Below, in pieces: positions 18,452-28,830 of a DNA stretch of 64,000 nucleotides. The position numbers and the translations under genes are program-made. Numbering within the stretch: position 1 is the stretch's first letter; the number at the start of each line of letters is the position of its first letter. The DNA is from Allobosea sp. LC85. GTDB taxonomy: Bacteria; Pseudomonadota; Alphaproteobacteria; Rhizobiales; Beijerinckiaceae. The notes beneath the pieces are model-generated. The model was given only the letters and a program-made list of their open reading frames with translations, was not told where the DNA came from and did no database searches. The stretch spans positions 62,001 to 126,000 of the forward strand of contig NZ_JPKG01000017.1 in NCBI RefSeq assembly GCF_000735605.1, given 5' to 3'.

Positions 18452-18655
18452 TCAGAGCAGCTGGAGCGAGCCTGCCGCCGTTTTTCCGCGTTCGGTCTTC
18501 AAATCGAACGAGACTTTCTGTCCTTCCGTCAGAGTCATCAGGCCCGCTTCTTTCACGGCCGTGATGTGTACGAACACATCCTTGCCGCCATCCGAAGGCT
18601 GAATGAATCCGAAGCCCTTCTCAGTATTGAACCATTTTACGGTTCCGGTCGCCAT
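18452..18655 (-). CDS. Cold-shock protein
   Basis: Small RNA chaperone of the CspA family, 67 residues. It has the [18 protein letters not shown] start, with RNP1 KGFGFI and RNP2 VFVHI motifs intact, so it should bind single-stranded RNA and DNA. I chose ATG 18655 because the family starts there; the frame continues upstream through the leader with unrelated residues. A long leader and a 20-bp palindrome precede it. An upstream GGAGG-like site is absent, so a structured leader may matter for expression. Csp is monocistronic, between convergent EamA and the GH3 gene on the same strand. Confidence 0.93.
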   Translation of the reverse strand: MATGTVKWFNTEKGFGFIQPSDGGKDVFVHITAVKEAGLMTLTEGQKVSFDLKTERGKTAAGSLQLL

Positions 18656-18689
18656 AGCCGCATCCCCTGAAGCCAGCTTCTTGCGGATC

Positions 18690-18709
18690 TTCGGATGCAT
18701 GCATCCGAA
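18690..18709. promoter_or_regulatory. 20-bp perfect palindrome in the csp leader
   Basis: The sequence TTCGGATGCATGCATCCGAA is exactly self-complementary. It lies 35 bp upstream of the csp start codon. In the transcript it would form a hairpin or a dimer-type structure; as DNA it could be an operator. A minus-strand CTTGACG at 18766-18760 is a possible -35 box above it. Confidence 0.45.
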
Positions 18710-18785
18710 TGCCCGACCAGAGGAGGATTGACCGAAAACACAAAGATGTCGAGACCAAACGTCAAGCAGGGCCGTCTGGCGATGA

Positions 18786-20984
18786 CTATGGCTTGATCAC
18801 CTCAAACTGTGTCTTCGCCTCCGCCAACGCGGAACCGCCAAGATAAACCTCGAACAGACCCGGCTCGACAACATAGCGCCCGGTGTCATCGTGATATCCC
18901 AGCTTCTGGGCTTCGAGCTTGAAACTGACGGTCCTGGTTTCGCCCGCCTTGATCGCGAGCTTGCTGAAGCCCTTGAGTTCGCGGACTGGCCGGGACCGGG
19001 TCGCGACCGGCTGGCGGATATAGAGCTGCGTCACTTCCTGGCCGTCGCGCGAACCGGAATTGGTCACATCGACCGAGATTTCGGCAGTGCCATTGATCGC
19101 GATGCGCGAGCGGTCGACACGCGGATTGGCATAGCTGAAGCGGGAGTAGGAAAGACCGAAACCGAAGGGATAGAGCGGCTCGTTCTTCTCATCCATGTAG
19201 ATCGACTCGTAGCGCTGCCGGATCTTCTGCGGCCGCCCCGTTGGGAGATGGTTGTAGTAGACCGGGATCTGCCCGACCGAGCGCGGAAAGCTCATCGGCG
19301 TGCGGCCTGACGGATTCGCCGCTCCCGTCAGAACCTCGGCGATCGCCGTGCGCCCCTCAGTGCCGCCATGGAAGGTCTGCACGATCGCCGCGACATGGGC
19401 GTCGGCCCAGGTGAGGACCAGTGGGCGGCCAGTGGCCAGCACCAGCACGACGGGCTTGCCCGTCGCGACAAGCGCCTCGAGCAGGTCCTGCTGCACGCCG
19501 GGCAGGCCGAGATTCGCGCGCGAGGCGCCCTCCCCCATGAACTCGCAATCCTCGCCGAGCATGGCAATGACGAGATCGCTTGCCGCAGCCGCGCGCAGCG
19601 CTGCCTCCTTGTCCGCGAATTCCGTGCCGCAGTTCTTTGTGAAGGCCGACTCGTAGACGACCTCGACCCCGGCTTGGACGCGCTCCTTGAGCGCATCGGG
19701 CAGCGACTGGATGGCGCGCCGGCCGAGCCCGGCCGGATCGGTCCAGACGCGCTCGGCTTCCGGCTCGGCCATGGCGCCGATCACGGCGAGCCTCTTGACG
19801 GAGGGCGCAATCGGCAGGGTTTCGTTGGCGTTCTTGAGCAGGATGATGCCTTCGCGCGCCGCGCGTAGCGCGACCTCACGGGCCTCCTGCGTCTGCATCA
19901 GCGCCTGAGCGGCCGCCGGGTCGACATCAGGGCGCTCGAACAGGCCCAGATGGAACTTGACGCGCAACACCCGGCGCACCGCCTCGTCGAGCATCTTCAC
20001 CGGGACACGACCGGCCTTCACCTCGGCAGCCAGGTGCTTGTCATAGACGTCACCCATCATGTCCATGTCGATGCCGGCCAGCAGCGCCTTGCGCGCAGCC
20101 TCGGCGTCGTCCTTGGCGATACCGTGCAGTCTGAGTTCGGTGATCGAACCGAAATCAGAGGCGACGAAGCCCTTGAATCCCCAATTCTGGCGCAGCAGCC
20201 CGGTCAGCAGCCCCCCATGCGCAGTGGTCGGCACGCCGTTCAGCGCGTTGAATGCCGCCATCGCCGTCATCGAACCGGCCTCGAACGAGGCCTTGAACGG
20301 TGGCAGGTAGAGGTCGAAGAGCTGACTGGTCGGTATCCAGGTCGAATTGTAGTCGCGCCCGGCTTCGCCCGCGCCGTAACCGACAAAATGCTTGACCGTC
20401 GTCGCCACGCCGCCGCGCTGATAGCCATGCGTGCGCGCTGCCGCGACGATGGAGCCGAAATAGGCGTCTTCACCCGCCCCTTCGAGCACGCGGCCCCAGC
20501 GCGGATCACGCGAGATGTCGACCATCGGCGCAAAAGTCCACTGGATGCCGGCGGCGCGCGCTTCGCGCCCCGTCCAATAGGCCGCCGCCTCGATCAACTC
20601 CGGATTCCAGGTCGAAGCCTGGCCAAGCGGTAGCGGAAAATAGGTCGAGAAGCCATGAACGGCATCAAGGCCAATGATCAGCGGGATCTTCAGCCGGGAC
20701 TCGCGCGCCGCCTTCTGGACATCGGCAACCTCTTGCGGCACGACGAAGTTCATCACCCCGCCCATCCGGCCCTCGCGAATGCGCGCGGCGTTGAAACCCT
20801 CGCCGCGGCCAGAGAGATGGAGCTGACCGACCTTCTCGTCGAGCGTCATCCTCTTGAGCAGCGCCTCGATGCGCGTCTCGATCAGCTTCGCCTCGCGCCC
20901 GGTCTTCCAGGCAACGGTGTCCTGTGCCGGCGCGGCGTGGGCAAGGAGCGTCAGGCAAAGCGCAGCGGCGAGCCGCAGAATCAT
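18786..20984 (-). CDS. bglX: Periplasmic beta-glucosidase, GH3 family (BglX-like)
   Basis: Hydrolyses terminal beta-linked glucose or similar residues. Residues 1-20 form a Sec signal peptide, so the enzyme is periplasmic. The GH3 N-terminal barrel spans about 45-350 and carries the nucleophile D277 in GFVASDFGS, plus the substrate-binding KHF (198-200) and GLDAVHG. The GH3 C-terminal sandwich lies at about 390-600, followed by an Fn3-like domain (about 650-725, [12 protein letters not shown] start). The length of 732 matches E. coli BglX (765). It is a single gene with no sugar transporter or regulator next to it, so its natural substrate is unknown. Confidence 0.93.
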   Translation of the reverse strand: MILRLAAALCLTLLAHAAPAQDTVAWKTGREAKLIETRIEALLKRMTLDEKVGQLHLSGRGEGFNAARIREGRMGGVMNFVVPQEVADVQKAARESRLKIPLIIGLDAVHGFSTYFPLPLGQASTWNPELIEAAAYWTGREARAAGIQWTFAPMVDISRDPRWGRVLEGAGEDAYFGSIVAAARTHGYQRGGVATTVKHFVGYGAGEAGRDYNSTWIPTSQLFDLYLPPFKASFEAGSMTAMAAFNALNGVPTTAHGGLLTGLLRQNWGFKGFVASDFGSITELRLHGIAKDDAEAARKALLAGIDMDMMGDVYDKHLAAEVKAGRVPVKMLDEAVRRVLRVKFHLGLFERPDVDPAAAQALMQTQEAREVALRAAREGIILLKNANETLPIAPSVKRLAVIGAMAEPEAERVWTDPAGLGRRAIQSLPDALKERVQAGVEVVYESAFTKNCGTEFADKEAALRAAAASDLVIAMLGEDCEFMGEGASRANLGLPGVQQDLLEALVATGKPVVLVLATGRPLVLTWADAHVAAIVQTFHGGTEGRTAIAEVLTGAANPSGRTPMSFPRSVGQIPVYYNHLPTGRPQKIRQRYESIYMDEKNEPLYPFGFGLSYSRFSYANPRVDRSRIAINGTAEISVDVTNSGSRDGQEVTQLYIRQPVATRSRPVRELKGFSKLAIKAGETRTVSFKLEAQKLGYHDDTGRYVVEPGLFEVYLGGSALAEAKTQFEVIKP

Positions 20985-21106
20985 GAGGAGATCTCGCAGG
21001 GTAGCGGTAGGGATGATCCGGCCCTACAGGATCATCCGGCGCGGCTCAACTATTGCATCGTCGCGCACAAACGACCAAAGCCCCTCAACCCAGCCGGACA
21101 TGCACC

Positions 21107-21733
21107 ATGAGCGACGCGGCGACCTCAGCCCCACCGACCGAGCGCCATCGCTTCTACGAAGACGTCTTCGCCATGCTGCTCGGCACATTGCTCGTCAGCA
21201 TCGGCATCAGCCTCTATACCAAGGCGACCCTGCTCACGAGCGGGGCGGCTGGGGTGGCATTGCTGTTCCAGTTTGCCACCGGGATCAATTTTGGCCTGGT
21301 TTTCTTCGCCATCAACCTCCCATTCTACTGGCTCGCGGTCCGTCGCATGGGCTGGCGCTTCGCCTTGCGGACCTTCATCGCGGTCGGGCTCGTCTCGCTC
21401 TTCACCTGGTTCACGCCCGGCTGGCTGGCGATCGCGACGGTGGACCCGATCTACGCCGCGGTCGCCGGCGGCAGCCTGATGGGGCTTGGCGTCCTTGCAC
21501 TGTTCCGCCATCGCACCGGCCTGGGCGGCGTCAACATCCTCGCGCTCTACCTGCAGGAGAAACACGATATCCGCGCCGGCTGGTTTCAGCTTGGCATCGA
21601 CGCGCTGATCCTCTTCTGCGCGCTCTTCATGCTGCCGCTGGAGAAAGTGCTGATTTCGCTGCTAGGCGCTGCGGTGCTCAACCTGATCCTGGCGGTCAAT
21701 CACAAGCCCGGCCGGTATAGCGGGATCACGTAG
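21107..21733 (+). CDS. YitT-family inner-membrane protein (DUF161)
   Basis: A 208-residue membrane protein with about six helices (first about 18-40, LGTLLVSIGISLYTKA). It contains the DUF161/YitT features of a gly-rich GGSLMGLGV loop and the RHRTGLGGVNILAL segment. The function of the family is not established. I start at ATG 21107, where MSDAATS begins a normal cytoplasmic tail before the first helix. It lies 73 bp upstream of the lldD-like gene on the same strand and may share its transcript. Confidence 0.8.
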   Translation: MSDAATSAPPTERHRFYEDVFAMLLGTLLVSIGISLYTKATLLTSGAAGVALLFQFATGINFGLVFFAINLPFYWLAVRRMGWRFALRTFIAVGLVSLFTWFTPGWLAIATVDPIYAAVAGGSLMGLGVLALFRHRTGLGGVNILALYLQEKHDIRAGWFQLGIDALILFCALFMLPLEKVLISLLGAAVLNLILAVNHKPGRYSGIT

Positions 21734-21802
21734 CGGGCGGTTGCCTGCGGCAGGGTTCCATGCGACCGAGCGGTCAGGAGCGAAATTGCGGAGCCGGCCG
21801 AC

Positions 21803-22948
21803 ATGTCCCAGCCCTTGACCATCGAAGACCTGCGCATCCTGGCCCAGCGCCGGGTGCCGCGCATGTTCTACGACTACGCCGATTCCGGCGCCTGGACCGA
21901 GGGCACCTATCGCGCCAACGAGGCCGACTTCGCGGCCATCAAGCTGCGCCAGCGCGTCGCCGTCGACATGACCAACCGTACGCTGGCGACCACGCTCGCG
22001 GGCCAGGCCGCCACGATGCCGGTTGCACTCGCACCAACGGGCCTCACCGGTATGCAGCACGCCGACGGCGAAATCCTTGCCGCCCGCGCCGCCGCCAGGG
22101 CCGGCGTGCCCTTCACGCTCTCGACCATGAGCATCTGCTCGATCGAGGATGTCGCCGAGAACACCGACGCGCCTTTCTGGTTCCAGCTTTACGTGATGAA
22201 GGACCGCGACTTCATCAACCGCCTGATCGACCGCGCCAAGGCGGCGCAGTGCTCGGCGCTGGTCCTGACGCTCGACCTCCAGATCCTCGGCCAGCGCCAC
22301 AAGGATATCCGCAACGGGCTCTCCGCCCCGCCGAAGCCGACGATCGCCAATCTGATCAACCTTGCGACCAAGCCGCGCTGGTGCCTCGGCATGCTCGGCA
22401 CCAAGCGCCGCACCTTTGGAAACATCGTCGGCCATGCCAAGGGCGTCGGCGATCTCTCCTCGCTCTCCTCCTGGACGGCGGAACAGTTCGATCCGGCGCT
22501 GAGCTGGGATGATGTGAAGTCGATCAAGGATCGCTGGGGCGGCAAGCTGATCCTCAAGGGCATTCTCGATCCGGAGGATGCCGAACTCGCCGCCAGGAGC
22601 GGTGCCGACGCGTTGATCGTCTCGAACCATGGCGGCCGCCAGCTCGACGGCGCCGTCTCCTCCATCGTGGCGCTGCCGGGCATCGTCGAACAGGTCGGCG
22701 GGCGCATGGAAGTGCTGATGGATGGCGGCATCCGCTCCGGACAGGACGTGATCAAGGCCGTGGCGCTCGGCGCCCGCGGCGTGATGATCGGCCGCGCCTT
22801 CCTCTACGGCCTCGGCGCCATGGGCGAGGAAGGTGTGACCCGCTGCCTCGACATCATCCGCAAGGAACTCGACGTCACCATGGCGCTCTGCGGCCTGCGC
22901 GACATCCAGCAGGTCGACGGAAACATCCTGGTAAAAGGCAAGGCCTGA
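21803..22948 (+). CDS. lldD: FMN-dependent alpha-hydroxy-acid dehydrogenase (lactate dehydrogenase-like)
   Basis: Oxidises an L-2-hydroxy acid such as lactate to the keto acid, passing electrons on from FMN. The 381-residue TIM barrel has the active-site base H276 in LIVSNHGGRQLDG, Y25 in the MFYDYADSGA segment, and FQLYV at the FMN site. The phosphate loop lies in DGGIRSGQDV and GRAFLYGL. Family members also include mandelate and glycolate oxidases, so lactate is only the most common substrate. It ends just before a strong terminator and follows a YitT-family gene. Confidence 0.9.
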   Translation: MSQPLTIEDLRILAQRRVPRMFYDYADSGAWTEGTYRANEADFAAIKLRQRVAVDMTNRTLATTLAGQAATMPVALAPTGLTGMQHADGEILAARAAARAGVPFTLSTMSICSIEDVAENTDAPFWFQLYVMKDRDFINRLIDRAKAAQCSALVLTLDLQILGQRHKDIRNGLSAPPKPTIANLINLATKPRWCLGMLGTKRRTFGNIVGHAKGVGDLSSLSSWTAEQFDPALSWDDVKSIKDRWGGKLILKGILDPEDAELAARSGADALIVSNHGGRQLDGAVSSIVALPGIVEQVGGRMEVLMDGGIRSGQDVIKAVALGARGVMIGRAFLYGLGAMGEEGVTRCLDIIRKELDVTMALCGLRDIQQVDGNILVKGKA

Positions 22949-22978
22949 GCCTCGCTCAAATCGGCGCCCCCAACGGAT

Positions 22979-23013
22979 AAGGCCCGCGCTCCCTTTCAGG
23001 AGCGCGGGCCTTT
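22979..23013. terminator. Rho-independent terminator shared by lldD and ettA
   Basis: A 14-bp perfect stem (22979-22992 with 22999-23012) with a six-base loop is followed by TTTCC on the plus strand. On the minus strand a T-poor but usable tail follows. It lies between the convergent lldD and ettA stops, so it can serve both. Confidence 0.85.
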
Positions 23014-23031
23014 CCTTCGAGGCTCAGAGGG

Positions 23032-24684
<1,653 letters not shown>

Positions 24685-24790
24685 GGATGAGCGGCTCCGC
24701 TTCGGACTGATCGCGCCGGGGGCTTTCGGGATGAGTGCCGCGTATGTAGCGAGGCTGGCCGCTTGCTGCAACCGCCCGCCGTCAACTCGA

Positions 24791-24924
24791 TCATGCCCGC
24801 AGCGTCAGCGCGCCGTCGACGACGATCGAGGCGCCCGTCAGATAGGGATGGTCGCGGCCGCCAGGTCCCGCCCGACAGCGGCCATCGCCTTCGCCGTCGC
24901 CATGCGGCCCGCCCCGCCGATATG
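24791..24924 (-). pseudogene. Remnant of a short-chain dehydrogenase C-terminus, frameshifted
   Basis: On the minus strand the end [18 protein letters not shown] (24791-about 24850) reads like the C-terminus of an SDR enzyme. In another frame just upstream (about 24844-24924), GRMATAKAMAAVGRDLAAATIP matches the family stretch that should precede it. Two frames joined by a shift, with no Rossmann half upstream, indicate a decayed gene. The rest of the 24685-25072 gap has no gene. Confidence 0.6.
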
Positions 24925-25072
24925 CTGCCGCAACGGCTGACTGTGTACCGGCCAGATATGCACGGGCCAGGCGAGGCGTAGCCTTCGCGCCCCGTTTTGG
25001 GTTTTGGCCGCCGGGCAGACGCTCCGTGCGGCAGCCCATGCGCTCGCCGGCGCATGAACGCGATCGCTGCGC

Positions 25073-25984
25073 CTATTCGGCCGGAAGCCTTGCGATCGTC
25101 GCGGCATCAGGCCGCCGCCACGGCACCCAGCCAAGCGTCATTCCCGCCGCGGCGACCAGGATCGCAGCGGCCCCGACGATCTGGAGAAGCTGCGGCTGGT
25201 GGCCGAAGGCCGTGAGATCGACGATGATCGCGACGATCGGATAGATGAAGGACAGCGCGCCGGTCAGTGTCGTGGGCAGCCGCTGGATCGCCATATAGAG
25301 CAGCACGAACATCAGCCCGGTATGAACGATACCGAGCGTGCCAAGCAGCGCCCAGGTCTCCGCGCCGGTCGGCAGCTGCGCCAGGCTGGCGAAGGGGGAG
25401 AGCATCGCGATCCCGACCAGAACCTGGACCAGCACGATCAGATAGGGTGCAACGCCCTTCAGCGCCTTCGCGACGATAGCGGCCAGCGCGTAGAAGAAGG
25501 CTGCGCCGAGCGCCATCGCGATGCCCGTGAGATAGTCGGTCCCGACCGCCCCCGCGCCCGGCTTGGCCTGCACGATCAGCACCATGCCGGTGAAGGAGAT
25601 CGCGAGCCAGAACAGCTTCGTGACAGTCAACCGCTCGGCAAACAACAGCGCGCCGAGCCCGACGAGCATGAAAGGCTGGGTGTTGTAGACCACCGTCGCG
25701 ACCGAGATCGAGGCGCGCGAATAGGCAGAGAACAGCAGCAGCCAGTTCAGGACGACGGCGACGCCGCCTATGGCGGCGAGCGCAAGCTGGCGGCCGGTGA
25801 GCGCGTCGCGCCGAAGCAGCCCCAAGGCTCCGCAGACGATCAGCAAGGTCGCAGCACCGAAAACGCAGCGCCAGAACACCACATCCATCACCGGCTGGCC
25901 GGAGCGAACCACGAACCAGCCGATCGTGCCCGAGATCGTCATGGCAGCCGTCATCTCGGCCACGCCGCGCCTATGGTCCAACAT
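25073..25984 (-). CDS. EamA/DMT-family membrane transporter
   Basis: A ten-helix drug/metabolite transporter of 303 residues with two EamA repeats (about 10-135 and 155-285). I take ATG 25984 as start because GGTGGAGG lies five bases before it. A GTG four codons upstream would put the ribosome site inside the gene. It is divergent from an Lrp/AsnC regulator with 130 bp between the genes, which suggests an amino-acid exporter under amino-acid-responsive control. Confidence 0.88.
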   Translation of the reverse strand: MLDHRRGVAEMTAAMTISGTIGWFVVRSGQPVMDVVFWRCVFGAATLLIVCGALGLLRRDALTGRQLALAAIGGVAVVLNWLLLFSAYSRASISVATVVYNTQPFMLVGLGALLFAERLTVTKLFWLAISFTGMVLIVQAKPGAGAVGTDYLTGIAMALGAAFFYALAAIVAKALKGVAPYLIVLVQVLVGIAMLSPFASLAQLPTGAETWALLGTLGIVHTGLMFVLLYMAIQRLPTTLTGALSFIYPIVAIIVDLTAFGHQPQLLQIVGAAAILVAAAGMTLGWVPWRRPDAATIARLPAE

Positions 25985-26071
25985 GATAACCTCCACCCAA
26001 GTATGAAACCGGATGATAGGAGGACAGAATCCGGGTTTCTATGGACAGGCAGAGACAGATCAGAGAAAATA

Positions 26072-26086
26072 CCTTACATTGTAAGG
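26072..26086. promoter_or_regulatory. Candidate Lrp/AsnC operator
   Basis: CCTTACA-T-TGTAAGG is a perfect inverted repeat of seven-base arms around one base, 28 bp upstream of the lrp-like start and in the gap shared with the EamA gene. A longer imperfect repeat (AAACCGGAT and ATCCGGGTTT) lies to its left, near 26005-26038. Confidence 0.5.
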
Positions 26087-26114
26087 ACGAACCCGCAAAT
26101 GGCCTGATAACAAC

Positions 26115-26549
26115 ATGATCGACGAGCTTGATCGAAACATCATCGACATTCTGGCCGGGGACGCCCGCATCTCCCTGAAGGAGCTGGCCCAGCGCGTGAA
26201 CCTCTCCTCGCCCAGCGTCTCCGAGCGGCTGCGGCGGCTGGAGGAGCGCGGCGTGATCCGCGCCTTCACCGTCGACATCGATCCCCACGCGATCGGTTAT
26301 CAGTTGCAGGCGATCGTCCGGATCCGCCCCCTCCCCGGCAAGCTGCATGCGGTCCAGCAGCTGATCGAGGAGATTCCGGAATTCTCGGAATGCGACAAGG
26401 TCACCGGCGATGACTGCTTCATCGGCCGGCTGCATCTGCGCTCCATCGAGCAACTCGACCAGATCCTCGACCGGATCGCGGACAAGGCCGAGACCAGTTC
26501 GGCCATCGTGAAAAGCCAACCGGTGAAGCGGCGCCTCCCGCCGCTATGA
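26115..26549 (+). CDS. Lrp/AsnC-family transcriptional regulator
   Basis: The 144-residue protein has an N-terminal helix-turn-helix (DELDRNIIDILAGDARISLKE... up to about 60, SPSVSERLRRLEERGVI). Its C-terminal RAM/effector domain (about 65-140) has the GDDCF and LRSIEQL segments. Such proteins bind amino acids and form octamers that wrap DNA. It is divergent from an EamA transporter, the standard arrangement for local Lrp-type control of amino-acid export. A hairpin terminator follows about 100 bp after the stop. Confidence 0.92.
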   Translation: MIDELDRNIIDILAGDARISLKELAQRVNLSSPSVSERLRRLEERGVIRAFTVDIDPHAIGYQLQAIVRIRPLPGKLHAVQQLIEEIPEFSECDKVTGDDCFIGRLHLRSIEQLDQILDRIADKAETSSAIVKSQPVKRRLPPL

Positions 26550-26651
26550 GGTGCGGGCTCCGCTTCGGACAGCTCCGTTCCGACGTTGCAGCAATCCAAC
26601 GGCATAATGGCGAACGGCCGGCGGCTCCCGGACGATTGTCACGAAGCTGAC

Positions 26652-26678
26652 AACCCGGCTTTCACAAGCCGGGTTTTT
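26652..26678 (+). terminator. Rho-independent terminator after the lrp-like gene
   Basis: Ten-base perfect arms, AACCCGGCTT and AAGCCGGGTT, enclose a four-base loop and run into TTTTT at 26674-26678. Confidence 0.8.
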
Positions 26679-26719
26679 GCCTAAACCTTGACTGTGGGAA
26701 CGCAGCGGGAGCGAAGTTC

Positions 26720-27526
26720 ATGAGACTGTCGACGACGCTAGGCCGAACCGTCTTCGGGTTGCTCGCGACGCTCGCCTGCCTGACGCCGGCGCGAGCCCAG
26801 GCCGACGAGCCTGGCTGCCGCCCGGAGATGGCAAGCCAGCGCCTGCCGATCCAGCGCGCGGCGCTCGCCAAGGACGAGGTCCGGCTGACCTTCGTCGGCC
26901 ACGCCACCTTCCTGATCGAGACGCCCGGCGGCGTGAAGGCCGCGACCGACTACAACGACTACATCCGACCGCGCGAAACGCCGGACATCGCGACGATGAA
27001 CAAGGCGCATTCGACCCACAACTCGCGAAGTCCCGATCCCGCCATCAAGCAGGTCCTGCCCGGCTGGGACCCGACCGGCAAAGGCGCCGCGAAGCACGAC
27101 CTCACGCTCGGCGACATGCGGGTGCGCAATGTGCCGACCAATATCCGCTCCTATTCGGGCTCGACCGATTTCGACGGAAACTCGATGTTCGTCTTCGAGA
27201 TCGGCGATCTCTGCATTGCCCATCTCGGGCATCTGCACCACCCGCTCGAACCTGGCCATCTGCGCGCGCTCGGCCGTGTCGACGTCGTGCTCTTCCCGGT
27301 CGATGGCAGCTATACGCTCGATCAGGAAGGCATGATCGAGGTGCTGAAATCGGTGCAGGCCAAGCTGATGATCCCGATGCATTTCTTCGGCGGCTCGAGC
27401 CTCAGCCGTTTCCTCGCGCGCTCCCAGGATCTCTGGCCAGTCGAGCGCCGGACAGGGGCGGAGATCACGATCAGCAAGGCTACGCTGCCCGCCAGGCCGA
27501 CGATCATCGTTTTGCCGGAAAACTGA
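26720..27526 (+). CDS. Secreted MBL-fold metal-dependent hydrolase, UlaG-like
   Basis: Residues 1-26 form a Sec signal peptide (cleavage after ARA), so this metallo-beta-lactamase-fold protein is exported to the periplasm, unlike cytosolic UlaG. The fold starts at RLTFVGHATFLIET (about 54-67). Candidate metal ligands are histidines in KAHSTHN, HLGHLHH and MHFFGG. The HxHxDH motif of typical MBL enzymes is degenerate: a tyrosine/aspartate pair (TDYNDYI) and KAHSTHN occupy that region. Substrate is unknown; family members include lactonases and nucleases. It is a single gene. Confidence 0.8.
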   Translation: MRLSTTLGRTVFGLLATLACLTPARAQADEPGCRPEMASQRLPIQRAALAKDEVRLTFVGHATFLIETPGGVKAATDYNDYIRPRETPDIATMNKAHSTHNSRSPDPAIKQVLPGWDPTGKGAAKHDLTLGDMRVRNVPTNIRSYSGSTDFDGNSMFVFEIGDLCIAHLGHLHHPLEPGHLRALGRVDVVLFPVDGSYTLDQEGMIEVLKSVQAKLMIPMHFFGGSSLSRFLARSQDLWPVERRTGAEITISKATLPARPTIIVLPEN

Positions 27527-27639
27527 CCTCCCTCTCCGGTTTTCAGCTGCGTCTTAACCCCTCGCTCAGCGTGGCGAGAGGCTTTGCTTGCACTCCCATG
27601 CCGCGGCGGCAATCTGTTCCTGTCTCATGGGAGTGCAGC

Positions 27640-27966
27640 ATGATCCGGGTTCTCGCGATTGCCGTCATTGCCACCGTGTTGCTGCCGGCGGGCGCCGAAG
27701 CCGCGAAATTCCGCGGCGGAAGCCGTTCATCGCATGGAAGTTCCGAGGCCAGTTCCGGCGGTGGAAGCGGGAGCTCCCTCGTCGTCACGCCCCGGATCGG
27801 CCGATCCTCACAGCAGGAAGCGGCCAAGGGCGACGCCCTGCCGCGCGCTCCCTTCCCGACCGCCAACGCCGCAGCCCCGGCGATGCTGCGGCTCAGCACC
27901 GCCGAGGAGCCAAGGGTCTGGTGCCGCAGCGAAGTGGTGGTCGGCGGCTTCTGCATGCTGAACTGA
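27640..27966 (+). CDS. Small secreted protein of unknown function
   Basis: The 108-residue product has a signal peptide (about 1-21, cleavage after AEA), followed by a Gly/Ser-rich stretch and a C-terminus WCRSEVVVGGFCMLN with two cysteines that could pair. I do not recognise a family and assign no function. The start ATG 27640 is chosen because it begins the signal peptide; the frame further upstream is not hydrophobic. It lies between the MBL-fold gene and the SDR gene, and its GC and codon use look like its neighbours. Confidence 0.6.
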   Translation: MIRVLAIAVIATVLLPAGAEAAKFRGGSRSSHGSSEASSGGGSGSSLVVTPRIGRSSQQEAAKGDALPRAPFPTANAAAPAMLRLSTAEEPRVWCRSEVVVGGFCMLN

Positions 27967-27986
27967 GGTGCCGGGTCCGCCTCCAG

Positions 27987-28727
27987 TCAGGTGTTGGCGC
28001 CGCCATCGATTGCAAAGCCCGCTCCGGTGACGAAGCGCGCTTCCTCGCTCGCCAGATAGGCCACCAGCCCCGCGATATCCTCTGGCTTGCCGTAGCGCGG
28101 GATCGCCATGCGGGCGCGCTGCGCATCGGCCTGGGGGCCAATCGCCGGATTCATGTCGGTGTCGGTCGAGCCGGGATGCACGATATTGACCGTGATGCCG
28201 CGCGGGCCGAGGTCGCGGGCGAGCCCCTTGGTGAAGCCGATCAACGCCGCCTTGCTCATCGCATAGAGCGTTGCGCCCTCTTCCACCACGCGATCGGCAA
28301 GGCAGGACCCCGTCGAGATGATGCGTCCGCCTTCGCCGAGATGGGCCGCAGCCGCCTGCGAGGCGAGCACGACAGCGCGAACATTGACCGCAAGCGTCGC
28401 GTCGATATCGGCGAGACTCCACTCGGCAACCGCTCCTCCGCGCCAGATGCCGGCATTGTTGACCAGGATATCGAGCCCGCCCAGTGAGGCCGCGGCCTTG
28501 TCGACCGCCCCCTTCACCGCAGCCGGGTCAGCGCTGTCGGCGGCGATTGCAAAACCCTTGCGGCCAAGGGCCTCGATGGCGCGGACCACCTCGCCTGCCT
28601 TGTCTGCTGAGTGCTCATAGGTGATCGCCACATCGGCGCCCTCCCGAGCCAACCGCAGGGCGATAGCGGCACCGATGCCGCGGCTGCCGCCCGTGACCAG
28701 GGCCTTCTTTCCAGTGAAGCGTGACAT
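27987..28727 (-). CDS. Short-chain dehydrogenase/reductase
   Basis: Classical SDR oxidoreductase, 246 residues. NAD(P) binding TGGSRGIG is near 13-20, followed by the NNAG motif (about 90-93). The catalytic serine lies in STGS and the YxxxK pair in YAMSKAA (about 155-161). The C-terminus FVTGAGFAIDGG is intact. The arginine in the cofactor loop (SRGIG) suits NADP. Many relatives are annotated FabG-like; the real substrate is unknown. It is divergent from a TetR-family gene, its probable repressor. Confidence 0.9.
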   Translation of the reverse strand: MSRFTGKKALVTGGSRGIGAAIALRLAREGADVAITYEHSADKAGEVVRAIEALGRKGFAIAADSADPAAVKGAVDKAAASLGGLDILVNNAGIWRGGAVAEWSLADIDATLAVNVRAVVLASQAAAAHLGEGGRIISTGSCLADRVVEEGATLYAMSKAALIGFTKGLARDLGPRGITVNIVHPGSTDTDMNPAIGPQADAQRARMAIPRYGKPEDIAGLVAYLASEEARFVTGAGFAIDGGANT

Positions 28728-28830
28728 CGGGCAAATCCATTTTTAGAATGATCGATACAGAAATAATTGGAATGCTTGCCTCCCGCCGTCAAGGCAATTA
28801 TCTACCGGTCGGCACAGAAAAGGAATGATG

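Noticed and set aside
28763..28801. ATAATTG/CAATTAT inverted repeat in the tetR-SDR gap
   Set aside because: The 25-base spacing is long for a TetR operator and no second element supports it.
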